Shown here: piece by piece, positions 1 to 11,458 of the stretch
Position numbering within the stretch: the stretch's first letter is position 1
Layout: every line of letters begins with the position of its first letter
Assembly (NCBI RefSeq): GCF_048128805.1
Contig: NC_136006.1
Span: 1,319,783 to 1,383,782, forward strand
DNA length: 64,000 nucleotides
Direction of reading: 5' to 3'
Origin: Centroberyx gerrardi
Taxonomy: Eukaryota; Chordata; Actinopteri; Beryciformes; Berycidae
Notes under the pieces: generated by a model
What the model was told of the DNA's origin: nothing
The model's database searches: none
What the model saw: the letters and a program-made list of their open reading frames with translations, nothing else
Position numbers and translations under genes: made by a program

Positions 1-299
1 GTTTATAGTCTATATGAACAGTCTACTGTCTAGATATAGCTGACATGAACAGTCTGCTGTCTATTCCATTCTGGAATCGAAACCTTATCATGGTGGAGGG
101 GTCTGTGAGCCTCAGTGGCCCTGAGAGCAATGTTGTCAATGCTGCCACCTATGAGCGGCTTAACAAATAGTAAGAGAACCTCAGTTGGAATAGGGACATT
201 GGGCCAAAGGTCACTGATCAACTTTGTAATTGCTTCATCAGATCTGAGGACAAATGTTCTGGACACTTGGGTGAAGAGGGGGGCGACCATTTCCATGAC

Positions 300-1185
300 A
301 GAGGTCACTGGGGTTGTTACAACGGCCCTTAGAGGCAATGGAAGTAGATAAGATTCATCCTGAAATGCTGAAGACTCTTGATATTTCTGGGCTGTCGTGG
401 TTGACACGCCTCCTCAATGTCACATGGAATTTGGGAACAGTGCACTTAGACTGGCAGACAGGGTTTGTGATCCCCATTTTCAGAAAATGGGACCAGAGGG
501 TTTGTTCCAACTGTCAAGGAGTCACACTGCTCAGCCTCCCTGCGAAAGCTTATGCCAAGGTGCTGGAGAGGAGCCTCCGGTCCAGTGTTGGACCTCAGAT
601 TCAAGAGAAACAATGTGGACCATTTTTCCCCCTCTTGCAGACAACAGGGAGTTTGCTAATCCTGTCTACATGTGTTTTGTGGATATGGAAAAGGCTTACA
701 GTCATGTTCCCTTAGGTATCCTATGGCAAGTGCTGTGGGAGTACGGGGGCCGGGGCTGCTGCTGTGAGCCATTTGGTCCTTGTACTCGAGAGCTGTGTTC
801 ACATTCTTGGCTTTAAGCCAAGCTTGTTCAAAGCGGGCATCAGAATCTGACAAGGATGCCGCCTGTCCCCTCTCCTGTTTGAGATATTCACAGACAGGAT
901 ATCAAGGCACAGCTGAGGTCCGGAGAGAGTCCGGTTCAACAGCATTAGGGAGGATCTCTGCTGTTTGCAGATGTGGTCCATCTGGGTTCATCGAACTGTG
1001 ATCCTCCATGTGCGCTGGAGCGGTTTGCAGCGTCAGGTGGTCAGGACGAGGATCAGCACCTCGTCTGAGACCGTGGTTCTCTCCTGAAAAAAGGTGGTTT
1101 GTTCCATACAGGTGAGGGAGGAGCAGCTACTCCAAGTGGAGGAGTTCAGGTATCTCAGGTCTTATTGACCAGTGAAGGTAAGAAG
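300..1185 (+). pseudogene. Decayed non-LTR retrotransposon reverse transcriptase fragment
   Basis: Translation in shifting frames gives a recognisable LINE reverse transcriptase: a thumb/finger stretch around 345-710 (LDWQTGFVIPIF, then VCSNCQGVTLLSLPAKAY, VLERSLRSSVGPQIQEKQCG), then CRLSPLLFEIFTDRISRHS near 860-905, and a C-terminal stretch ending REEQLLQVEEFRYL near 1110-1160. Frameshifts and stops break every part, and the YADD region is not readable. It is a dead copy. I did not assign a clade with confidence. The sequence before 300 may be its upstream part but gives no clear protein match. Confidence 0.75.
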
Positions 1186-1482
1186 GATTGTGTGATTGAC
1201 CGCTGAGAGAGAGAGAGAGAGAGAACTGAGCCACGAAACAAAGCTCTCGATTTACCGGTTGATCCTTGTTCCGATCCTCACCTGATGGCCACGCACTATG
1301 GGTAGAGACAAAAAGAATGAGATCGCGGATACAAACGCCCAAAATGAGGTTTCTCTTCAGGGTGACTGGGGCTCAGCAATCCAGGAGGACTTTGCTGTCG
1401 AGCCACATATTTATCTGCATTAACACTTTGCACTACATATGAAGTCCTGTTGTCCCTGTACCGTGAGTGTCAGCGTGTCCTG

Positions 1483-2045
1483 TTAAAGGGTAACTTTGGT
1501 ATTTTTCAACCTGGACGCTATTTTCCCATCTTTTTGTGTCTAAGTGACTAAAGGGGACAACAATTTTTGAAATTGGTCCAGTATTGAGCGAGATCGCTTC
1601 AGCCGGCAGCCGCGAAACGAGCTGCGATGTAATCCGACGGGGCAAATCTCACCGTCAATGTACGTCCACTAAAAGTTCTTGTTTTACTGACAGGCTCAGA
1701 TTGTTATTATAAGTGTCTGACAACATTATGGAAAGGACCCTACAGAGAAATGAAACGTTTTTCTTTACCTTTCGCTTGATCCGGTCTGTGTGTAACCAAG
1801 TCTCGCTCAAGTCTCGCGAGAGTTGAGTTGTTGCAGGAAGTTACACACAGACCGGATCAAGCGAAAGGTAAAGAAAAACAGACAGACACTTATAATAACA
1901 ATCTGAGCCTGTCAGTAAAACAAGAACTTTTAGTGGACGTACATTGACGGTGTGATTTGCCCTGTCCCCTTTTTTGTCCCCTTTAGTCACTTAGACACAA
2001 ACAGATGGGAAAATAGGGTTGAAAAATACCAAAGTTACCCTTTAA
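1483..2045. mobile_element. Palindromic TTAA-flanked DNA element, copy 1
   Basis: The element is bounded by TTAA at 1483-1486 and 2042-2045 and by terminal inverted repeats (AGGGTAACTTTGGTATTTTT at the left, its complement at the right). Almost all of it is a giant foldback: the left arm (1487-1800) is repeated in inverted order on the right. The right arm has lost roughly 100 bp relative to the copy at 37.2 kb. TTAA duplication fits the piggyBac or Kolobok superfamilies; it encodes nothing and must be non-autonomous. Confidence 0.85.
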
Positions 2046-2870
2046 TCTCTAAGTAGTCCATATGTCTTTATACTAAGAAGTCCCTGGGCATTCATGGCCT
2101 CATTGCAAATACTTCTATGTGTTAAAAGGCCGATGTTTGGAAACCGGTGTCCTCGTCAGGATCAAGTTTCTGCACCGTCACCATGTCAACTTACTGACAT
2201 TTAGTGTGCTTGGTGATGAAAGTATTTTGAGTGTGTTGTCAGTTGGATTAGAAGACGAAGCTGAAGGTCCCTGGTGTATAATGTCTCCACCGTGGTGTTA
2301 AGTTTCAGACGGTAATGGACCAAGTCGAGTCACTTTACACCGTTTCAGTCAAACTTGACCACAGGGTGTCGAAGCTTAAAACCAAACACGATAGACCCAG
2401 AGCGACTGAGGTGAGGTAAGGTTACATTCCCTGTGACCACGACTTTTTAATTAACCTGAATGTTGTGTAGTGTTTACCTCATGGCGGTGGTTGTTTGAGT
2501 GATAGAGAGGTACGTACATCAAGGTGAGCAGCTGGTCTGGGTGAGTTACGGGGGAATAGAGGCTTTGCAGCTTTTACTAAGAGCGCTTCCATCTGATGTG
2601 GATCTTTGTCAGGTAAAAAGAGTACAGAGTTCTCCCACCGTCATATAACCCTAAGGGAATATGACTATAACTCCAATAAATCATACACAGCCCATCCAAC
2701 CTATACATAATCTTATATAACCTCTATATTAATAAGAAAAACCACCAAAAACCACCATGGGATTTGTCATTTAAGATTGATGCCAAGACTCACTGAAGTT
2801 ATTTCAAACGTACTGTCACACCTCTCATAGCTCACCAGCTTATCAGCTACCAAGATAGACTCAGCTTGTG
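2046..2870. other. No gene seen
   Basis: AT-rich intergenic sequence. Short open frames here have no recognisable domain. I see no repeat with clear boundaries. Confidence 0.5.

Positions 2871-2899
<29 letters not shown>
2871..2899. repeat. (CA)n microsatellite
   Basis: Uninterrupted CA dinucleotide run of about 29 bp. Confidence 0.95.
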
Positions 2900-2901
<2 letters not shown>

Positions 2902-3089
2902 TAGGCACTGCACCACCACATTCCCGCCCATCCAAGCAGAGGGCCCAGAGAGGATCGAGTTGTATGTCAATAATCAAAGTTGTGATAGTATATTATTGAA
3001 GCTGACAGTAATTCAATCCACACTTGCTGGAACTACATTTACTGTCAAATTTGTATTGTATTGTAAGAATTTTATTATATTTTTTTAAA

Positions 3090-3240
3090 TTTGCATATTA
3101 ATGGAGAAAAACAGATTTAACTCCTTAATGCTTTGAAATAAGGAGTTCATATTGATACCACCCATGTGTTATGTGAAGACAGAAATGTTTGCTAAGTAAT
3201 TAATTAGGCAGCTCAAGTGCCTCTTGCTTAGAAATAGGCT
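3090..3240. repeat. Dispersed AT-rich repeat, also present inverted at 15.0-15.2 kb
   Basis: The stretch containing CATATTAATG, CACCCATGTGTTATGTGAAG and TTTGCTAAGTAATTAATTAGGCAGCT reappears on the opposite strand at about 14985-15165 (with AACACATGGGCGGTATTAATATGAACTTCA). It is therefore an interspersed element, probably a degenerate MITE. I found no clean ends. Confidence 0.55.
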
Positions 3241-3579
3241 TTGGACCAAGGGGGCAATTTAGTTTCTTTGCAGCTTATCAGTTACAAAGCCACGCTCCAA
3301 CACACACCGACACACACTCACTGCTTGGTTACCACTTCTTCATCAACACAAACAAACCTCCAGACCTCCAGCAGGGGCGGACAGACCGGGGGAGTCGGCC
3401 GGGCGTCTTACCTCTGCCTGAGGCTCCATGGCCGGGGAGGAGGAGCAGGAGGCCGGCCTGTCCTGGACCAGACCACCGGGCGAGGCTCCGGGCATCAAAA
3501 CCAAGACCACAACGCACCAGACCCGCTGTGCAACACGGACATCTAGAAGGTTCTGCTACCACATCCAGAGAAGAAGGGA

Positions 3580-3759
3580 AGGAAGAGTGCAAGACAGGAG
3601 GAAAGAGAGAAGGAAAGAGAGAACTGGAGGTGAAGAAGGAAGAGAGAGGGGAGTTTCTGCAGACCGGCCCGGTCGTTCCTGTCGCCTCGGACAACTGGGT
3701 GTGAGAGTCTGGGAGAGGCTGAGGGCTAAATCTGGAGCGAGGGGCGAGAGGCCTGTGGT

Positions 3760-3794
<35 letters not shown>

Positions 3795-3904
3795 GGACTG
3801 GAGAGAGAGAGTGGGAGGGGAAATGATTTACGGGGGGGTTTGGTTTGGTTGGGTCTGCCCTCAGCCTACAGACGAGAGCAGAGTTAAAGTTGTGGAGGGC
3901 AGTC

Positions 3905-3990
<86 letters not shown>
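3580..3990. repeat. GA-rich simple sequence with (GA)n runs
   Basis: Purine-rich sequence ends in pure (GA)n runs at about 3763-3792 and 3906-3989. Open frames on both strands (Arg/Glu or Ser/Leu repeats) are products of the dinucleotide repeat, not genes. Confidence 0.9.
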
Positions 3991-3991
<1 letters not shown>

Positions 3992-4174
3992 TTACAAGTC
4001 AAGCTGTTCTTTATTTTCCATAGGAGAGAAACTCAGGTGAAAGCAGCATCTTCATTACAAAACCGTTTTAAAACAGAAAATGACACTCGAAGGGAAAAAC
4101 AAAGAACCGAAAACAGAGAACAGATTATTCCTGTCACTTCCAATTTTGAGTTAAATTGATTTCCTGACCCTGCA

Positions 4175-4410
4175 AACATCACCTCAGGATCTGGAATCCA
4201 GGCTTTGTCTCTGTTAGTTTCAGAGTTACGGCTAAAACACAATAATCGTCTAATGGTGGAAGTCCCAGATCCAGATCTCCACCAAAATCTGATCGGTTGT
4301 ACCAATCAGTTGATCTGTCCACCGAATTTCATGGAAATCTGTTCACAGGTTTTCAGAGATCCTGCTGAAAAACAGACAGAATAAAACAAACAAACCTCCT
4401 TGGCAGAAGT
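4175..4410. repeat. Teleost interspersed repeat (LINE 3'-end or SINE-like tail)
   Basis: It includes the phrase ATTTCATGGAAATCTGTTCA followed by a tail with ATCCTGCTGAAAAACAGACA and CAAACAAACCTCCTTGGCAG, which I recognise as a widespread fish repeat end. Part of it (about 4240-4310) is repeated in inverted orientation at about 4665-4740. Confidence 0.55.
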
Positions 4411-5005
4411 AAAGCACTGTTCAGTTTATAGTTAAAGTCGTATAGTGATTAAAAGTGTTTAATTAAACAGTTTTTTAAAAGTGTGTCTGCTGTACCTGTA
4501 TAGACACCCGTGTAGTTTGCTTACTGTTTTGGCAATATTTTTTCTGATAAACAGTCATAAGATAAAACTCAAATTCAATGACTTTCAAGGTGTTGTTTGG
4601 TGAAATTCAAGCACTCATTGGTCAGAATTATTTAAATTCAGAAATCTGGTGGACAGATCGCTTTGGGCCGAAGGATCAGCTGATCAGATTTTGGTGCTGA
4701 TCTGGATCTGCAATTTCCGCCATTAGACAATTATCCGTTTTTACCCAGAACTATCATGCTGCGTTCATGTGCTGCTGGGAAAGTCCGACACCCGGGACTT
4801 CCAAGTCGTCTGCTAAACGCTGTTGGTTTCACATGCTGTTTTGTTGGAAAATCAAACCCGGAAGCGCTTTCAAGGCCATCCATCCATTTTCCAAAACTTT
4901 CAAGACCTTATTTTATTTTTCTATTTCTAAATTTTCAAGGGTTTTGAAGGCCAGTGGGAATCCTGTGGTAGTGTGTGAGAAGAGAGAGAGAGAGGAGAAA
5001 TGTCA

Positions 5006-5009
<4 letters not shown>

Positions 5010-5040
<31 letters not shown>
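5010..5040. repeat. (TG)n microsatellite
   Basis: Uninterrupted TG run. Confidence 0.95.
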
Positions 5041-5042
<2 letters not shown>

Positions 5043-5088
5043 ATAAGTCAAGTTCAGCAGCAAGGAGCTAAACTGGTAATACAGCTGT

Positions 5089-5476
5089 AGAGGGAGGAGA
5101 GGAAGAAGAGGAGAGGAAAGAGGAGGGGGAGGAATGAAGGTGGGGAGGAGGAGGTTAATAAAATGGGGAAGGAGATGGGAGAAAAGAGAGAAGATGGGGA
5201 GAGGGAGAGTGGAGAGGAGACGAAAGAGGGAGGGGAGAGAAAAGAAGGGAAGAGAGAGGGAGGAGAGGATGGAAGAAAGAGGAAAGAGGAAGGGGAGGAG
5301 GAGGGAGGAGGGAGGGAAGGGAGAAAGTAAAGAGGGAGAGACAGAATGGAGAAGGGGGGAAGGAAGAGAAGAGAGGACAGGAGGGGGGCAGGAGAGGAGA
5401 GAGGAGACGAAGGAGGGAGGGGAGAGAAAAGAAGGGAATAAGAGGAGAGGAAAGGTGGTCGAGAAAGGAGAGGGAA
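5089..5476. repeat. Long polypurine (GA-rich) tract
   Basis: About 390 bp are almost exclusively G and A on the plus strand, with only a few interrupting T or C. Imperfect GAGGAGGGAGGGGAG-type motifs recur. The long Ser/Pro/Leu and Arg/Glu/Gly frames through it are composition artefacts. Confidence 0.9.
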
Positions 5477-6412
5477 AGCTTTTCCACAGCCGGCGTTCTC
5501 AATCCTCTGCTGCAGAGGTCGTGATGCGTGTTTAAAACAAACAGAAGAAGAACTGTGGAATAAAACGGAGATAATATCACGATTCATTTTTCTGTCCCAC
5601 GATACGTACTGTCACATGTTGTACTGAGATATATTGAATTTGGATATATAAACACACAGCCTGCACGCCTCTTAAAGAAGACTCAGAGGGACGGTCGAGT
5701 TTCACCGGACTGTTGCATGTTGGGTTATTTATACTCTTACAGCCTCTCTATCTCCCTCTCTGTTCACATGCAGACAAATAATCCACTAAACTGCTCATAT
5801 TTCATATCTTTACACACATTAACCAGGCAAGTGCAGACCAGTCAGCCTTTAGTCTCTCTGAAAACAGGCGACAAGACTCCAGTCACTTACTCAGGCTGCT
5901 GCTGCTTTCAAGGTCTCCTCGTAAAGTCCAGCGTCAGAGTTTGCGAGGCGTAAAAACACAACCTGACCCGAGTTCAAGTGCTTCTGGTCGGAAATGATCA
6001 AATCAACCCGCAACAGAAGTGAATCCAAAGTGTTTCCACTGTACGTTACTGTCTCAGGACCTGGTATGTTAATATGTGCTGTTTCCAACCAAGGAATACT
6101 TAATATCTCACAGGAAGTACTTAAATATACAAATGGCTCGACATTATTAATTCCCCACCAGATGCAGACAATTTTAAACTCATTCCAGGAGATATTCATT
6201 AAAAAAAACGTCTTTAGAGAGAAAAAGCTTCCTGAACTGACTGTAGTAACATAACTGACCCATCATGACGCAGCGTCTTACTAATAATAAATATTATCCA
6301 GGCGCTGCTGGTTAGACTGTCAGCCTCAGCTGCAGATATTAATAGTCTCTAACCTGACACACATCCAGAATACCACCGCCTCCTTTCTCTGGAAATACAC
6401 CGCCAGTGCTTC
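5477..6412. other. No gene seen
   Basis: Short open frames only, without domains or splice-supported continuation. Confidence 0.5.
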
Positions 6413-6437
6413 TAGTGTGTGTGTGTGTGTGTGTGTG
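6413..6437. repeat. (TG)n microsatellite
   Basis: TG run, then a short imperfect TG stretch to about 6450. Confidence 0.9.
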
Positions 6438-6959
6438 AGAGTGTGTGTGCATACCAAACCCAGGCTGTTGTGACAGTAAACAGTGCGTCAACCTTGGCCA
6501 ACTGCTTTCCAAGGTCTAAAATTTTAGGTGACAAAGATAAAGCTGAAGTGAATTGCTCCTTATACTGGTGTCTCCATTTTATTTTGCATTTTGTAATTGT
6601 GTTTCTCATGTTATTACTTGTTTTTTTACTTAGTTATTAATTAGTCTCTTTAGGGGACAACTTGTATTGTCTGGGCATTCATGTGGTTCGTCACACACTT
6701 ATGTAAAATTCTGTTTTTTGTTTTCTAGTTGCATCTGTGTGTCTCTATTACCTTTTATTCCTCTTCTTTTTTTAATTATTTATTTTATTTAATTGTGGTA
6801 GTGGTTGTGGTGGTGGTTATTATTAAATGGCAATAATTCAAAATTTAAAGCAGTCGCTCCAATTTCAACTATCAGCTGGCAGACTGAAATAAATACAAAA
6901 CAAAAGGGTAAAATTTGCTCTCCTAAAAACTTTACATCACTGCCTTGAGTCTAAGAAAC

Positions 6960-7060
6960 TCTGATTGGCTGGCAGTACTAGAGGCCCCGCCCCCTTTCTG
7001 CCCCAAACATAAGATAATTGGTTGCCTCCGTAACAACCTGACTGTGGTCTGATTGGTCAG
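6960..7060. promoter_or_regulatory. Cluster of ATTGG (inverted CCAAT) motifs and a GC box
   Basis: Three GATTGG/AATTGG motifs lie near 6963, 7017 and 7050, with CCCCGCCCCC at about 6985. This resembles a TATA-less promoter with NF-Y and Sp-type sites. No exon can be linked to it on either strand, so it may be chance or a promoter of a transcript I cannot see. Confidence 0.2.
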
Positions 7061-7910
7061 TTTCAGACGACATTTTTATCTAAGCACAAGAATTTTATTT
7101 TTTTTAACATAACAAAACATTAGATTATCCATTTCTAAAGATATATCAGATACACCCCCCCCCCACACACACACACACACACACTGAATAAAAAGTCATG
7201 ATCAGGAGGAATTTAACTTCAAATGTCAACTTTTATTGTGAAACTTTAACCTGAGCGGTGATTCATATAGCCCTTTAACATGGGGACTTTACAATTGTTA
7301 AGATACTAAAAATGATAGAAATACTTTAGTTATTTAACAATTATTACAATTTCAATTATGTTAAAAAAAATTCACAGGCATTGTTATTATTGTTAGTCTT
7401 AATAATAATATATAAAGTTCTGTTCTAAAAGCAGCCGGTCGGTCAGCTCCACCTGACAGAGTGAGCTGGATCCAGACAGACAGGTCGCTGCTGCCAGATG
7501 AAAACATCGAGACTCCAGTCCGGGGGTTTCTGTCCCGTTCTTTCACTGGGTTCAAAGTTCATGTGGTCAGTTACCAGTTATCAGTTACCAGTTATCTACC
7601 AGTTCAGTTTCATGACCCAAGCAGCCATGAAACCTCTCTCTGTACAGCGGGAGTCACCGTCCAAGGCTCCGTTTATCCTGCATTTCTACTCCCATTCGTC
7701 AGCAATTAGTTTGGCATCTGTCTGCATAATGTAATAATAATGTAAACTAAACTCAGGTTTCAACCAGCTGGTTCCCACAGCTCCCCATCACACTTCTGAC
7801 AGCTGAACCCAGAGCAGAACGTGGATTTTTTCTAAACAATTCCACTTCCAAAAGGTTCAGCAAGCATGAAGAGTGAAAAGCAGGACTTCTGTCTGAGGTT
7901 TTCACATGAC
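7061..7910. other. No gene seen
   Basis: Contains a short C/CA run at about 7157-7184. Otherwise there is no domain and no repeat with clear ends. Confidence 0.45.
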
Positions 7911-7916
7911 AGCAGT

Positions 7917-8008
7917 GATGTCACACTGTCAGCTCATGATGTCACACCGTCAGCTCATGATGTCACACCGTCAGCTCATGATGTCACACCGTCAGCTCAT
8001 GATGTCAG
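7917..8008. repeat. 21-bp tandem repeat
   Basis: A 21-bp unit (TCAGCTCATGATGTCACACC plus G) is repeated about 4.4 times with very few changes. Confidence 0.9.
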
Positions 8009-8304
8009 ACGGCTGTGAGGTGGAACCGAGAGCAGGTTTACCAAAACATTCCCAACTTCAAGTAGTTCGGCGTTTACTTTTCCAGACTTGCGCTCACGTT
8101 AAATAGATCTGTTGTATTAAGACACTTTGCTAGGCTCAGCTAATTCTTCCTGAGGATAAAACGCAGTCTGCCTCCTTCAGACAGCGAATTCATCACAGCT
8201 CCGGTCCGGCAGCGCTGCAGGAGCCGTGAGGGTGGAAGTTTTCCTGTTGCTGGAATATCTGAAGGGAAACCTGCCCTGGATCAGCTGCTGCTGCACAGAC
8301 AGAC

Positions 8305-8405
8305 CGAGGACCAGCAGGACCGGCAGGACCGGCAGGACCGGCAGGACCGGCAGGACCGGCAGGACCAGCAGGACCAGCAGGACCAGCAGGACCAGCAGGA
8401 CCAGC
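8305..8405. repeat. 9-bp minisatellite
   Basis: The CAGGACCGG / CAGGACCAG unit is repeated about 11 times, with the first copies mostly CGG and the last mostly CAG. It is open in several frames and reads as Gly-Pro-Ala repeats on the minus strand, but there is no gene around it. Confidence 0.9.
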
Positions 8406-8409
8406 TTGG

Positions 8410-9238
8410 TTCAAAAGGCATCTGAAGTCAGACTCAGGTACTGGATTGGCATTTGGCTGCTTTCAAGAAATACTATCTATCTATCTTGTCTGCAGGCGAG
8501 CATCAGCTAGAGAAAAACTAAAGTCCTCTTCAAACTGGATTAGTTTCACTGGGAGAGGTGTAAAACACTGGATTACTATTATTAATTATTATTATTATTA
8601 TTATTAAACAGCAGCAGGTTCCTGCACAGTTTCAGTGACAAAACTCCAGACTTTTTCCACCTGATTTTTTTTTTTTCCACAACCTTAATTAGCTGATATG
8701 AAGCTGCTGGTTGCTGTTCAGTCTCTGAAACTCTAAAACAACAAACTGCATCTGTATGTATATTGAGACAGTACGATATCTTTTCTGTAAACTTTTTTGT
8801 GCAATTTCCAGACTTTTCCAGACCTGGAATTTACCAAATTCCTTCACCATACATTTCCAGACCGGTAGGAACCCTGTAGAAGGCAATTTGCTCCGATATG
8901 ACACTTTCTAGACTTGTAAAAATGTGATAAAGCAGATTCGTACTGGTTTAAAGTTCCAGAAGAAACCAGTCATAATTACAACTGCCTTAGTATTTTTAAT
9001 CTTGCTTACTAATATCTAAGTCGAATGGGGTTTGATAAAATTTTTGTGGTTCCATTAGTCGTCACCATGGATCAAAAGGAGGTTTCTGGAAACGAACCGG
9101 AAAAACTTTCAACCAGAGAAGAAGAAATTAAACAAAGTGATGAGGCTTCAAATACTTTGAAATAAGCTGGAAGAGTCTGAATACATGATGAACACTCAGC
9201 GCTCCCTTCTCCTCCTCAACTCCTCTGATCTCTCTGTC
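8410..9238. other. No gene seen
   Basis: AT-rich sequence with a short (ATT)n run near 8580-8605. Nothing else recognisable. Confidence 0.45.
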
Positions 9239-9239
9239 C

Positions 9240-9268
9240 AACACACACACACACACACACACACACAC
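9240..9268. repeat. (CA)n microsatellite
   Basis: Pure CA run of about 29 bp. Another shorter run lies at about 9422-9445. Confidence 0.95.
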
Positions 9269-9677
9269 CTGGAAAAGCCAGACAAATCTCATGGTGAAAG
9301 ACAACAGTCAGTTATTGGGTTATTGGGTCAAAACAGTCTGATAGTCAGATCTTTACCTCCATATTCATGACACTCTACGCTTTGTTAGTAGTGGATAAAT
9401 CAATCACTCTCTCACACACTCTCACACACACACACACACACACACTTCCCAAAGGCCTGGAATGTGAGCTTTGTGCGATCGTCTGCTTGGAAGCCCTCGT
9501 AAAATAAAATCAACGAGTTCAGCTGTAAAGATATTATAGATATCATCGACATCACAGTGTGTCTGATAAGTGAGCAGCAGAGCATGTGAACAGTTTTTCA
9601 CTGGAATGCATTTCACTTCTATCTAGGACTGGTAAGCTAATGTAGGTTTAGCACCGTTATGTTTGGCAGAAAACTCA

Positions 9678-9679
<2 letters not shown>

Positions 9680-9717
<38 letters not shown>
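9680..9717. repeat. (TG)n microsatellite used as a transposon target
   Basis: Pure TG run ending exactly where the hAT-like MITE begins. Confidence 0.9.
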
Positions 9718-9718
<1 letters not shown>

Positions 9719-9963
9719 GGGACGCACCGATATGGGTTTTTGAGGCTGATACCGATATCCTATCTTAAGATAATTAAGTGTTTTAGTTTTATTCTGCTGC
9801 TAATTTGACAGTTGTATTAAGTGAGACACTCCTAGAAAAAAAAGGTCGCAAAAATGCAAATTCCACAATATCGACAGTCAAAATAATATCGGACCAATAC
9901 TGATATTGCTTTTTAAAGCCGATATCAGCCGATACTGTCTGCAGATACATTGGTGCAGCCCTA
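9718..9963. mobile_element. hAT-like MITE
   Basis: About 246 bp. The left end TGGGACGCACCGATATGG is an imperfect inverted copy of the right end CATTGGTGCAGCCCTA. Internal GATATCGG-type motifs are also inverted between the halves. Flanking octamers GTGTGTGT and GTGTGTAC are a plausible, slightly decayed 8-bp target duplication, the length hAT elements make. No coding capacity. Confidence 0.7.
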
Positions 9964-10164
9964 GTGTGTACTGTACACACACACACACTAAACTGATGTT
10001 GCTCTGCGCTGTAGTGGTGAGGAAACGCAGCATGTCTGTATTCCAGTTTTTAAGGTTAAACCGTTTAAAGGTTTGGTTCCACACAGCAGGGACAGGAAAC
10101 CCTGCAGCAGCAGTTTGGGCCGAGAGTCCGGCTAGACCAGGATCCACGTGTCCTGTTCTTAATC

Positions 10165-10855
10165 AGTACGTTTACATGCTAATAGTTCCACTTTACAATG
10201 CTAATAATACCATCTAAACCCCATTAAGGAATACTCTGACTGTTGAAACTCATGTGAAGGCTTTTATCTGATGATGTTAACCAGAGCGATCAGAAGCCGG
10301 AGAACAGACAGACTCCTGCTCCGTCTCTCCGGTTCTTGCGTGTAAACGTACCTGTGACGTACCTGTGAGGCACGCACACCTGCTGTCAACTAGAAGAGCC
10401 TCACAACCTCACACAGGTGGAGGACATGTAAGACCTTTGGCCTCCGTTTACACTCCCGACTAGTGAGGAAAGTTTCTGTGCAAACCTGATCCCGCCTGAA
10501 AGATTGCCTTGCCTCCATAAATACGAGCATCAGCTTACGACCTCAGGCTGAAGGTCGTCAAACTCCCAGAAGGCAAAGCAGCTGCCGGATATTGTCCGCA
10601 CTCCAGTTAAAGTCTCCTCCGGGTCGAGGTGTTCACACGAACCTTTGATCCGATGCGATCGATTATTCCTTCTTCTATGAATAAACTTCCTGTTCACAGA
10701 CAGAACGGTCCGCCAGCAGCAAAAAATATGAAAAGGTTCGTCCAATCAGAGTCCGAGCTTACCAGCCTATTAAAACCCAGTTATGACATTTACATGCATC
10801 GACCTAAACCCGGGTGAACCGGGTTAAGAAGTGGATTCTCTACGCATGTAAACAC
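10165..10855. mobile_element. Probable non-autonomous TIR element
   Basis: The stretch begins with GTTTACATGC and ends with its complement GCATGTAAAC, and related GTTTACA/TGTAAAC motifs occur inside. It carries the CCCGGGTGAACCGGGTTAAG motif near the right end. No transposase frame is visible. The exact ends are uncertain. Confidence 0.4.
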
Positions 10856-11010
10856 AGCTGTTGTCATCTGGGACGCAACAGAAGAAGAACTAGCAGGAGC
10901 CATTTTGGGGTTTGGAACCGGAGTTTAAGAAATAAAGACCTGGATGTGGATTTATACGGAGCGCTACAGGAGCTAAATCTGACCGTTGGGCTCTGAATCA
11001 GTTTGAGAAG

Positions 11011-11016
11011 TTTAAT
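11011..11016 (-). terminator. Possible ttll4 polyadenylation signal (ATTAAA)
   Basis: The minus strand reads ATTAAA here, about 440 nt after the ttll4 stop codon. A downstream GU-rich element was not established. A more distal signal is possible. Confidence 0.2.
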
Positions 11017-11458
11017 GACAGCTTGACTAATACAAAGTCAGAGTGATGGAGGCTTTTGTTCAGCCAAGTCTCAGGAGAGAGTTAAGACTAGAAAGGCCGA
11101 GCCGCCATCAGCTGACTGCTGTTCCTCGCCATTCAAAACCTCCACAGCTGTTCCAAGACCCACTTTCTGGACAAACAAGTGTTAGATTTTCAAAATCACG
11201 CTATGAAATATGGTTATAATTACATTTCCCCCCTTCAGCTGATGGCTTGTTGGCCTTCACCTAAACCCCCAAAGTCCAACTGGCCTTTCTAGTGTGTCAG
11301 ACTAGGCTCAGGCTAAAGGTTTTGGGTGGTTTCTGGTTCAGATCCGTAGTTTCAGAGCACTTTGACGTGCAAAGCCACTAGGAGGGAGGCTTTGGATGAG
11401 GCTCGGGTTAAGCCTGGGTCCGTTCTGGGTCCTGAACCGTATTGTAACAAACCGAGTC

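Noticed and set aside
5054..5587. Long Ser/Pro/Leu- and Arg/Glu-rich frames
   Set aside because: Composition artefact of the polypurine tract.
8193..8510. Collagen-like Gly-Pro-Ala repeat protein
   Set aside because: It is a 9-bp minisatellite open in several frames, with no flanking exon or domain.
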